From Agathobaculum sp. Marseille-P7918 (lineage in GTDB: Bacteria > Bacillota > Clostridia > Oscillospirales > Butyricicoccaceae), in assembly GCF_900625105.1 (NCBI RefSeq), contig NZ_UYYD01000002.1:248001-312000 (forward strand): a DNA stretch of 64,000 bases. Direction: 5' to 3'. A program made the translations under genes and the position numbers. The notes beneath the pieces are model-generated. The model made no database searches. It was not told the DNA's origin and saw only the letters and a program-made list of their open reading frames with translations. Shown piece by piece: positions 57,034 through 64,000 of this stretch. Position 1 is the first letter of the stretch, and each line of letters begins with the position of its first letter.

Positions 57034-57762
57034 TCATTCCGCGGCATCCGGAGAGGCTTCCGCCCCATCCTGTTCCGGTTCAGACACTTGGTCCGCCACC
57101 GTCACCGCATAGTTGCCCGTCAGCCCGCCGCCGGCCACCGTGACGATGCCATCCGCGAGCAGGAAATTCATCTGCTCATCCGCGGACTTGGCGGTCTCGC
57201 CGTTGACCGCGGCCGTGCCTGCCGTGCCGTCGGAAAAACGGTACGAGATCCCGGTCTGGTCCTCCTGCGTGATGGTCAGCGTCACGCCCGCCGCGCTCAC
57301 ATAGCTGCCCGGCCAGCCCTCATGCTGTTCGGCAGCATCATACAGCGGGAAGGTTTTGTAATCGTCCAGCACGCCGTCACCCAGATAGTGATATTTCTCG
57401 CCCGTTTCGCGGTCCACGGCGACCTTGCCGACCGTCCGCCCCGACGTATCGCTGACCGCGAACACATAGTATTCGCGCGCCTGTTCCTCGTCCGCGCCGA
57501 CCGACAGCGTTTCGTCCGTCGCCTCCACCGTATACTCGCTTTCGTCCACCGCACCGGCGACCTGATCGAGCGCCTCCTGCTCGGTCAGCGCCGTATTCGC
57601 ATCGTCGCTGAGCAGCCCCGCCTGCGTCGCCGCCTCCAGCGCCTGCGTCTGCGGATTGACCTTGGCGGCTTCCTCCGTGGTGGGCTCCACCACATCCTTC
57701 TGCTGCGTGCAACCGGCCAAAAGCAGGGTGCCGAGCAGCACCGCGGCAACCGATCGTTTCAT
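57034..57762 (-). CDS. Predicted lipoprotein with PepSY-like repeats
   Basis: A 242-residue protein with signal sequence and lipobox LLAGC, so it is anchored at the outer face of the membrane. Two weak repeats recall PepSY-type domains (ALTEQEALDQVAGAV ... ETLSVGADEEQAREYYVFAVSDTSGRTVGKVAVDRETGEKYHYLG, in parts). A C-terminal acidic tail follows. Function is not known. ATG at 57762 has GGGAGG upstream, and its leader has a GGCGGCA/TGCCGCC hairpin. Confidence 0.75.
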   Translation of the reverse strand: MKRSVAAVLLGTLLLAGCTQQKDVVEPTTEEAAKVNPQTQALEAATQAGLLSDDANTALTEQEALDQVAGAVDESEYTVEATDETLSVGADEEQAREYYVFAVSDTSGRTVGKVAVDRETGEKYHYLGDGVLDDYKTFPLYDAAEQHEGWPGSYVSAAGVTLTITQEDQTGISYRFSDGTAGTAAVNGETAKSADEQMNFLLADGIVTVAGGGLTGNYAVTVADQVSEPEQDGAEASPDAAE

Positions 57763-57834
57763 CCTGCCTGCCTCCCTCTTTCTTCTCTTCTCATGCAAAT
57801 CAGGCGGCACCGCCTCCCTGCGATGCCGCCTTAA

Positions 57835-57863
57835 TCATACCGTATCCGGCGCAAAATTGCAAC
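57835..57863 (-). promoter_or_regulatory. Promoter for lipoprotein gene
   Basis: TTGCAA (57863-57858), a 17-bp spacer and TATGAT (57840-57835) on the minus strand. Confidence 0.7.
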
Positions 57864-57885
57864 GGTCAGTTATCTGGAAAATGCG

Positions 57886-60800
57886 TCATTGGTCGCCCTT
57901 TTTCCACTTTTTCAGCCATCCGCGCCCCTTTTTCGGGCGATGAAAGCGCTGTTTGATCCGCTCGGCCAGGCTGTCGGTCAGCGAGTAGTACACGGGCGTG
58001 ATAAACAGCGTCGCCACCGTGGATATCACCATGCCGGTCATCATCACAACGCCCATCGGCTTCATCATCTCCGAGCCTTCGCCGCCCGAGAACACCATCG
58101 GCACCAGACCGAGGATGGTCGTCAGCGCGGTCATCAGCACCGGACGCACGCGGCGCGGGCAGGCGTTGAGGATGGCGGTCTGCTTATCCTCGCCGCGCTG
58201 ACGGCGCTGCAGGATATAGTCGATCAGCACGATCGACGAGTTGACCACCGTACCGGCCAGAATGATAACCGCGAGCAGCGCCACCATGGACACCTTGTTG
58301 CCGGTCGGCCACAGCAGGATCAGCGAGCCGAGCAGGCCGATCGGCAGGATGAGCATGATCGCCACCGGCAGGACGAACGAGTTGAACTGGCTGGCCAGAA
58401 TGAAGTACACCAGCAAGATCGCCACCAGCAGCGCGGTCATCAGCGACTGGGTCGTCTCTTCGATGCTGGACGCCGCGGTGTCGCCGTCCTCCACCTCGAT
58501 GCCCTCGGGCATCTGGTAGTTCGCGATCAGGTCGTTGACCTGCTGCATGATCCCCACGCTGTCACCCGACTCGGTCTCACCCGTGATGGTCACGGTCTCG
58601 TACTGGTTGATGCGCGAGATCGACTGCGGCGACAGTTCGGTATACACATCCGCGACCATGGACAGCGGCACGGTGCCGCCAGTCGGCGCGGGCAGCTGCA
58701 AGGATTTGAGCGCATCCATATCCTGCGTGAGCGTCTCGTCGCCCGAAATCGTCACGTCGTATTCCTCGCCGCTCATGCGCAGCGTGGTCGCCACCGAACC
58801 GGTCAGCTCGCCGCGCACCAGCGTACCGATGGTGGCAGCCGTCAGGCCGAAGCGGGATGCGTTTTCGCGGTTGACCTTGATCGCCACGCGCGGCACCTGA
58901 TCGCCCGCGGAGGACTCCACATTGACCGCGTCCGGCAGCGCTTCGATCTTGTTTGCCAGATCCTCCGCGGTCGCCGCGAGCTGGTCGTAATCCTTGCCGG
59001 ACAGCTGCACGCTGATGTCCGAACCGGTATCCATCATCATCATGCCCGCGTCCGACACGGTGATCTCGCAGCCCGCAATATCCGCCAGATCGCGGCGCAG
59101 CTGCGCGGCGATCTGCGAGGCCGAGCGGTCACGGTCGGCCACCGGCTGGAGCATAACGGTCACGCTCGCGCCCGAGGTGCTCGACATGATCGAGGTCGAG
59201 CTGCCTGTGCTGTAATACACCAGATCGACTTCGGGCACGGTCTGCTCGACAATGCGCACAATGCGGTCCTGCACTGCGGCCGTTTCCTCCATGGTCGAGC
59301 CGCTGGGCATGCTGACCGAGACGTCCACCTGTCCCTGATCCATTTCCGGCAGCAGCTCCGAACCGGCCAGCGCGATGCTGGCAATGGAAACCACGCAGAT
59401 GCACGCGGTGACCGCCAGACCGACCCAGCGGTGCGTGATAAACAGCTTGAGCACCTGCTTGTATTTGCGCGTGAGCGGCTTATCCGCCACGACCTGCTCC
59501 CGCAGGCCCGGCTTGGTCACCAACTGGTGCACGCCGCCGCGGTCGAGCAGGATGTAGCACAGAAGCGGCACGAGCGTCAGCGAGATCAGCAGCGACGAGG
59601 ACAGCAGCGCCACGATCGTGATGCAGAACTCCTTGAAGATCATGCCGGTCAGGCCGCCGGACAGACCGATCGGCAGAAAGACCGCGATCGTGGTCAGCGT
59701 GGACGCCGTGACCGACAGCACGACCTCGTGCGTGCCCTTGACACAGGAATCCCAGCGGTCGTAGCCGTCCGCCCGGTAATGGAACACGTTTTCCAGCACG
59801 ACGATCGAGTTATCCACGATCATGCCGACGCCCAGCGCAATGCCGCCCAGCGACATGATGTTGAGCGTGATATCCAGCGCGTACATGAGCAGGAAGGTGA
59901 ACAGGATGCAGCAGGGCATCGCGATCGCGATCGCCAGCGTCGCGCCGAAGTCGCGCAGGAACACCAGCAGCACGATCGCCGCGAACAGCACGCCCATCCA
60001 GATGTTGCTCATCGCGTTATCGACCGTCATGTTGATATAGTCGGACTGGTCCATGACCAGATCCCACTCCAGCGCGCCGTTGTTCGCGATCAGCGTATCC
60101 AGCTGCTCCTTGGCGCGCTCGGCAATCTCGACCGTGTTCGAGCCGGACTGCTTGTTGACCGACAGCAGCAGGCACTCTTCGCCGTTGACCTTGGCCAGCG
60201 CATCGCGGTCCTTGGGCTGCAGGGAAACGTCCGCGATCTGGCTCAGGCGCACGGTGCCGCCCGCGGGCAGCGAAATGAGCGCGTTTTTCACGTCGTCGAT
60301 CGACTGGTATTCGCCGTCCGTGCGCACGGACAGGGTCTGCGAGCCGCTGTCCAGCTCGCCGCCCGGCACGGCCATATTGTCCGCGCCGATCTGCTGTGCC
60401 ACCGAGCTGACCGTCAGGTTATAGCCCTTCAGGCGCGCCGCGTCGGTCTTGACCGCGACCTCGTTTTCGTAGCCGCCCGAGATATCCACCGACGCCACGC
60501 CGTCCAGGCGCTCGAGCGCGGGGGCGATCTCCTCGTCCGCCATGGACTGGAGGCTTGCCAGATCGCTGCCGCGCAGCGCGACCATGATGACCGGCATGGA
60601 GTCGATGTCGATCGACATGACGGTCGGATCGGTCGCGTCCTCGGGCAGCATGGATTTGGCCTGATCGACCTTGTCGCGCATGTCGGTCATCGCCTCATCC
60701 AGATCGGTGCCGTAGGCAAACTGCACGATGACCATGGACATGTTTTCCGCCGAGGTCGAGGTGAGCGTTTCCAGGCCCGCAAGGCCCGCACAGGCGGACT

Positions 60801-61002
60801 CAAGCGGCCGGGTCACCTGCTGCTCGATATCCTCCGGCCCCGCGCCGGCATAGGTCGAGTACACGATCGCCACCGGCAGCTCCATATCGGGCATGAGCGC
60901 AAGCGGCAGCGACTGAAAGAAGTAAAAGCCAAACACAACGATCAATATGTAGGCCAGAATGGTCATGACATTGTGTTTGATACAGTTTTCCGCAATTTTC
61001 AT
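57886..61002 (-). CDS. RND-family efflux transporter
   Basis: A 1038-residue AcrB/MdtB-like proton-driven exporter. Twelve membrane helices in the usual 1+5, 1+5 layout. The proton-relay block is seen: GIALGVGMIVDNSIVVLENVF (helix 4, with Asp), and the second half with ILAGTVVNSSIVLIDYI. The porter domain starts PLALMPDMELPVAIV and GAGPEDIEQQVTRPLE. It is encoded 7 bases after the membrane-fusion gene. Such pumps are less common in monoderm Firmicutes, where they would deliver substrate to the outside or wall. Substrate unknown. Confidence 0.94.
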   Translation of the reverse strand: MKIAENCIKHNVMTILAYILIVVFGFYFFQSLPLALMPDMELPVAIVYSTYAGAGPEDIEQQVTRPLESACAGLAGLETLTSTSAENMSMVIVQFAYGTDLDEAMTDMRDKVDQAKSMLPEDATDPTVMSIDIDSMPVIMVALRGSDLASLQSMADEEIAPALERLDGVASVDISGGYENEVAVKTDAARLKGYNLTVSSVAQQIGADNMAVPGGELDSGSQTLSVRTDGEYQSIDDVKNALISLPAGGTVRLSQIADVSLQPKDRDALAKVNGEECLLLSVNKQSGSNTVEIAERAKEQLDTLIANNGALEWDLVMDQSDYINMTVDNAMSNIWMGVLFAAIVLLVFLRDFGATLAIAIAMPCCILFTFLLMYALDITLNIMSLGGIALGVGMIVDNSIVVLENVFHYRADGYDRWDSCVKGTHEVVLSVTASTLTTIAVFLPIGLSGGLTGMIFKEFCITIVALLSSSLLISLTLVPLLCYILLDRGGVHQLVTKPGLREQVVADKPLTRKYKQVLKLFITHRWVGLAVTACICVVSIASIALAGSELLPEMDQGQVDVSVSMPSGSTMEETAAVQDRIVRIVEQTVPEVDLVYYSTGSSTSIMSSTSGASVTVMLQPVADRDRSASQIAAQLRRDLADIAGCEITVSDAGMMMMDTGSDISVQLSGKDYDQLAATAEDLANKIEALPDAVNVESSAGDQVPRVAIKVNRENASRFGLTAATIGTLVRGELTGSVATTLRMSGEEYDVTISGDETLTQDMDALKSLQLPAPTGGTVPLSMVADVYTELSPQSISRINQYETVTITGETESGDSVGIMQQVNDLIANYQMPEGIEVEDGDTAASSIEETTQSLMTALLVAILLVYFILASQFNSFVLPVAIMLILPIGLLGSLILLWPTGNKVSMVALLAVIILAGTVVNSSIVLIDYILQRRQRGEDKQTAILNACPRRVRPVLMTALTTILGLVPMVFSGGEGSEMMKPMGVVMMTGMVISTVATLFITPVYYSLTDSLAERIKQRFHRPKKGRGWLKKWKKGDQ

Positions 61003-61009
61003 AGGGGTG

Positions 61010-62221
61010 TCAGCCCTCCCCGTTTTGCACAGCGTCGTCCGTGGCGTCGTCCGCCGCATCGTCCTCGCCGGTCACCACGCGCACCATGGCGCCGTCCGAC
61101 AGATAGGACTGCCCCTTGACGACCACGCGGTCGCCCTCGGAAAGGCCGGACACGATCTCGGTATCGGTCTTGCTGACCAGGCCGGTCTGCACCACTACGC
61201 GCGCCGCAGTCTCGCCCTCTTCACCGTCCTCGACCACGAACACATACCGCTCGTCCCCCGAGCCGGTCAGGATCGCCTCGGTCGGGACGGACAGCGCATC
61301 GCTGCGGCGGGCGGTATAGAAGGTCACGGTCGCAAACGAGCCGATCGGCGGATTGGTGCCTGCCGGCAGCTGCACCGGGATATCGTACAGGCTGGTCTGC
61401 AGGTTGGCGGCAGCGGGCAGCGAGCCGATCGTACCCTGCACCATGTCATCCGACAAAACCGAAATGACGACGCCCGCGCTGTCGCCCTCGTGGATGTTGG
61501 CGAACACATCCTCCGCCACCGATGCGGTGACCTCCACCTTGCTGTCCTCCGCGATGACCACGCCCGGCTGCGCGGACGAGGCCATGCCGCCATTGACCAC
61601 ATTGACCGCGGTGATCGTGCCCGCGCAGGGTGCCTTGACCGTGCCGAGCGACGCCTGCGTGTTGATCTGGTCCATCGACGCTTGGATCTGCGCCAGCGAC
61701 GCCGACTGCTGCGCCTGCGCCTGCGCCACGCCTGCCTGCGCCTGCGCCAGCGCCTGCTCCGCGCGCGTCACGTCCTGCGCGGCCGCCGCACCGACCTCAT
61801 ACAGCGCCTTGGTGTTGTCCAGCGCCTGCTGCGCCTGCTGCACCCCGATCTGCGCCGAGGAGATCGCGCTGTCGGTTGCAGCCTTGGTGGCGCTGTACGA
61901 CTCCTGCAGCGCCCCCAGTGTGGAGGTGACCGTCGAGGTATCGACCGTGAACAGCACCTGTCCCTTGGTCACCTTGTCGCCCTCCTTGACCGGCAGGGTC
62001 AGCACCTGCCCCGCCAAAAGCGGGAATACCTGCACCTCGTTGACCGCAACGACCTTGCCCGTCACCGAATACTCCGCGTTCATCGGTCCGGACGAGACGG
62101 CCATCACTTCCACTGCGGTGCCGGCGGGCGCTTCCTCCGCCTGTTCCTCCTGCTGGCCGCAGCCCGCGCCCAGCAGCAGCGCCGCCGCCATTACGGCAGC
62201 CAAAATACGTTTGCTTTTCAT
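61010..62221 (-). CDS. RND membrane-fusion (HlyD/AcrA-type) lipoprotein
   Basis: A 403-residue periplasmic-adaptor-type protein. Lipobox LLLGAGC anchors it to the membrane. Biotinyl-lipoyl-like half-motifs (VFPLLAGQVLTLPVKEGDKVTKGQVLF) flank a long alpha hairpin that is rich in Ala and Gln (EQALAQAQAGVAQAQAQ), then the beta-barrel and membrane-proximal domain (GLVSKTDTEIVSGLSEGDRVVVKGQ). A C-terminal Asp-rich tail. ATG at 62221 after GGAGGACAC. It would link the RND pump with the TolC-like protein. Confidence 0.92.
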   Translation of the reverse strand: MKSKRILAAVMAAALLLGAGCGQQEEQAEEAPAGTAVEVMAVSSGPMNAEYSVTGKVVAVNEVQVFPLLAGQVLTLPVKEGDKVTKGQVLFTVDTSTVTSTLGALQESYSATKAATDSAISSAQIGVQQAQQALDNTKALYEVGAAAAQDVTRAEQALAQAQAGVAQAQAQQSASLAQIQASMDQINTQASLGTVKAPCAGTITAVNVVNGGMASSAQPGVVIAEDSKVEVTASVAEDVFANIHEGDSAGVVISVLSDDMVQGTIGSLPAAANLQTSLYDIPVQLPAGTNPPIGSFATVTFYTARRSDALSVPTEAILTGSGDERYVFVVEDGEEGETAARVVVQTGLVSKTDTEIVSGLSEGDRVVVKGQSYLSDGAMVRVVTGEDDAADDATDDAVQNGEG

Positions 62222-62256
62222 CTGTGTCCTCCGTCGCTCGCTTTCTCCGTTTGCCG

Positions 62257-63594
62257 TCATGCCGCGCCGCCTGCCATATACCCCCGCTTGGCCCAATCAT
62301 CGGTGTTGTACGCGGTAAACAGATCGTGCTCCGCCGTGGTCACCGCGTCCTGCTTGGCGGCCAGATCGTCCTGCGCCGTCAGGTAATCGAGCTGCGAGAT
62401 CATCCCGCGCTCATATTGCAGCGCGTCCACGTCGAAGTTCTTCTTCTCGGTATCATATGCGGCTTTGGCCTCGTCCAGCAGACGTTTTTTGTCCTTCACA
62501 TCCTGAAAGATCTGCCGGAACGAGTTGGTGGCGCTCTCCTTGGCGTATTCCAGATTGAGTTTGGCGGCCTCGTACGCATCTACCGTGGTCGTCACATTGT
62601 CCTCATAATCGTTGGACGCCTTGCGCACCTCGTCCTGCGCCGACCAGATCGAGTAACTGTTGTCCAGCGCCTCGGCCAGATCGGTTTCGTAGTTCATGTC
62701 GGACAGCTGCTTATCCGTGACCGTGGGCAGCGTGGTCGGCTTAACCGTGGTTGTGGCGGTATTGCCGCACAGCAGCGACAGCTGGTTTTCCGTCGAGGTC
62801 TGCATCAGGGTAAGCGTCTCGCGCTGGGCGGCCGCCGTGCGGCGCGACTGCCGCAGATTATCCAGCGTCAGCTGGGACGCCATGCCCAGCTCAACCTGCT
62901 TTTCGACCGCCGCGATGCTGCGGTCGAGCGCCGCGAGGCTGCGGTCGAGTGTGGCGATGCCCTCCCTCGTGGTGATGATGCCGATGTACGCGGTCTGCGC
63001 GCCGACCACGATCTGGTTGGCGGCGTTTTCCAGCTGCTTTTTGGTCGCGGTATAGGTGTCGTCCAGCTGGTCCTGCGCATCGTCCTGCGCATCGTCCAGC
63101 CCGTTGATGATGGCCTGCGTGGCGCGCATGCTCTCTTCCGCCATCTTGCGCAGCGCCATCGCCATGGCGATCTGTGCCTGTACCACATCGCTGCCCGCGT
63201 CCGCGGACTGCTGCAATGCCTTCACATACTGGTCATAGACGTTGTATTCCGCCTGATACTGCTGATATTGGGCCGTATACTGTGCCTCCTGCCCGATGAA
63301 CTGTCCGTCCAGATCGGTGTCCTCGATGCCCGCCAGCGTTTTCTGAAACCCCTGAATGGTCTTGTTGTTGGCTCGCACGGTCTTTTCCAGCCCGGCAAAG
63401 CCAATCGACTGTTCGTCCTGCACCGGCGGCGCGGCGTTGACGCCCTCGCTGCCCAGCGCATCCTGCACGGCGGACGCGGCCGCCCCGATGCCGATGCCCG
63501 CCAGGTCAAGCGCATTGACCGCGCCCGCCGGAACGACCGACTGGGCGCACAGCACGCCCGCCAGCAGTGCGCCTGCAATTCGTATCCGTTTCAT
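62257..63594 (-). CDS. TolC-like outer-membrane-efflux-family protein
   Basis: A 445-residue secreted protein with a signal sequence (IAGALLAGVLCAQSVVPAGA) and two long helical hairpins (about 115-260 and 320-430), the TolC/OEP layout. Examples are ALQQSADAGSDVVQAQIAMAMALR and VELGMASQLTLDNLRQS (the GxxSxxDL repeat-like motif), and again YERGMISQLDYLTAQDDL in the second. In diderm bacteria such proteins form trimeric tunnels across the outer membrane. This bacterium should have none, so the job here is unclear. It is the first of three efflux genes. Confidence 0.85.
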   Translation of the reverse strand: MKRIRIAGALLAGVLCAQSVVPAGAVNALDLAGIGIGAAASAVQDALGSEGVNAAPPVQDEQSIGFAGLEKTVRANNKTIQGFQKTLAGIEDTDLDGQFIGQEAQYTAQYQQYQAEYNVYDQYVKALQQSADAGSDVVQAQIAMAMALRKMAEESMRATQAIINGLDDAQDDAQDQLDDTYTATKKQLENAANQIVVGAQTAYIGIITTREGIATLDRSLAALDRSIAAVEKQVELGMASQLTLDNLRQSRRTAAAQRETLTLMQTSTENQLSLLCGNTATTTVKPTTLPTVTDKQLSDMNYETDLAEALDNSYSIWSAQDEVRKASNDYEDNVTTTVDAYEAAKLNLEYAKESATNSFRQIFQDVKDKKRLLDEAKAAYDTEKKNFDVDALQYERGMISQLDYLTAQDDLAAKQDAVTTAEHDLFTAYNTDDWAKRGYMAGGAA

Positions 63595-63621
63595 TTGATT
63601 CCCGATCGCCTCCTTCCGCTG

Positions 63622-64000
63622 TCAAAGCAGCTCTCGCGTGATGATGCTGGTGTGAATATACTCGATCTCCTGCCGCGGCAGCTCCCCCGTGCGCAGGGTG
63701 TGCGCCAGCACTTCGATCGCCCGCGTGGTCTGCGCGGAAAAATCCTGATCGATGATGAAATCCAGCCGGCCGTCCTCCAGATACTGCCGCGCATGCGGCG
63801 TCAGGTCATGGCAGACCACATGCACGCGGCGTGCGGGTTTGGCGCGCTCGAGCGCGTCCATGCAGCCGCGCACAGACTCGTTGGCCATATAAATGCCGCG
63901 CAGCCGCGGATTCTGCCGCAGCTGCTGCAAAACGCCGTCATAGGTCAGCTCGTACTGCTCGACGCTCTCGATGACGTGCGCGTTGACGCTGCCGCCGAAA
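63622..64000 (-). CDS. LacI-type regulator or sugar-binding protein, C-terminal part
   Basis: The C-terminal 125 codons of a protein that runs past the window end. It matches the substrate-binding domain of LacI/GalR regulators (Peripla_BP type): GIYMANESVRGCMDALE, VHVVCHDLTPHARQYLEDG, DFIIDQDFSAQTTRAIEVLAHTL. The part that would show DNA-binding or a signal peptide is missing, so regulator is inferred from the last blocks and position. It is 27 bases ahead of the TolC-like gene and may control the efflux operon. Confidence 0.75.
   Translation of the reverse strand, partial: FGGSVNAHVIESVEQYELTYDGVLQQLRQNPRLRGIYMANESVRGCMDALERAKPARRVHVVCHDLTPHARQYLEDGRLDFIIDQDFSAQTTRAIEVLAHTLRTGELPRQEIEYIHTSIITRELL

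Noticed and set aside
1-64000. tRNA, rRNA, transposase, integrase or attachment site
   Set aside because: I looked for tRNA TPsiC-type motifs, paired cloverleaf arms, and transposase signatures by eye and saw none; a tRNAscan-SE run would settle this.

Overview
The window is a GC-rich, tightly packed chromosomal segment from a spore-forming Firmicute. The gene content (spoIID, a SpoIIQ-like LytM protein, remA, nrdR) and the Bacillus-like order yicC-remA-gmk-rpoZ-coaBC-priA-def-fmt-rsmB-rlmN-stp-prkC-rsgA-thiN point to Clostridia. The high GC suggests an Oscillospirales-type lineage, but that placement is inference. I see no rRNA, tRNA, CRISPR array, transposase or prophage. Most genes lie on the minus strand, often with 4-nt ATGA overlaps.

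Layout. 1-9.5 kb: ribokinase (cut by the window edge), a lipoprotein, nrdR, a TIM-barrel protein, a SecDF fusion, purB, a GNAT enzyme and an aspartate aminotransferase. 9.5-25.7 kb: the long housekeeping operon listed above, which links nucleotide and CoA synthesis, initiator formylation, ribosome maturation and the PrkC/Stp Ser/Thr signalling pair. 25.7-33 kb: a J-domain/DUF5685 pair, an RseC-like protein, a flavoprotein, the c-di-AMP genes cdaR/cdaA, and a cysteine-desulfurase-like/DUF3343 pair. 33-41 kb: a DUF815 ATPase, htrA, an OmpR-family two-component system, trmO and a PEPCK-like DUF4914 protein. 41-48 kb: two metallophosphoesterases, prs, a GlmU with an eroded first domain, a YczE-type membrane protein and NifX/Mrp-type Fe-S proteins. 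48.3-49.2 kb: no protein gene, but three tandem small-RNA units. 49-54 kb: dnaC-like and dnaD-like genes, pnp and rpsO. 54-57 kb: an SOS-controlled sigma-like operon and the sporulation genes spoIID/spoIIQ. 57-64 kb: a lipoprotein and an efflux operon (LacI-type regulator, TolC-like, membrane-fusion, RND).

The most interesting find is a putative stress regulon. Upstream of htrA, and upstream of each of the three tandem sRNA units, there are three TTCANA-like hexamers in direct repeat at exact 11-bp steps, ending exactly 20 bp before a -10 box. A weaker version precedes the response-regulator gene beside htrA. Each sRNA has a 5' hairpin, an unpaired C-rich tract and a terminator whose stem differs between copies while the loop keeps UUCCCCC. 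This resembles the CiaRH-csRNA-HtrA logic of streptococci and the LisRK-LhrC logic of Listeria, but it is read here only from sequence.

A second find is a family of modular multi-hairpin elements placed just 3' of genes and oriented with the upstream gene (about 23.2, 24.2, 34.5 and 39.3 kb, with looser relatives at 49.1 and 51.4 kb). Their stems vary by paired changes while loops and module order are kept.
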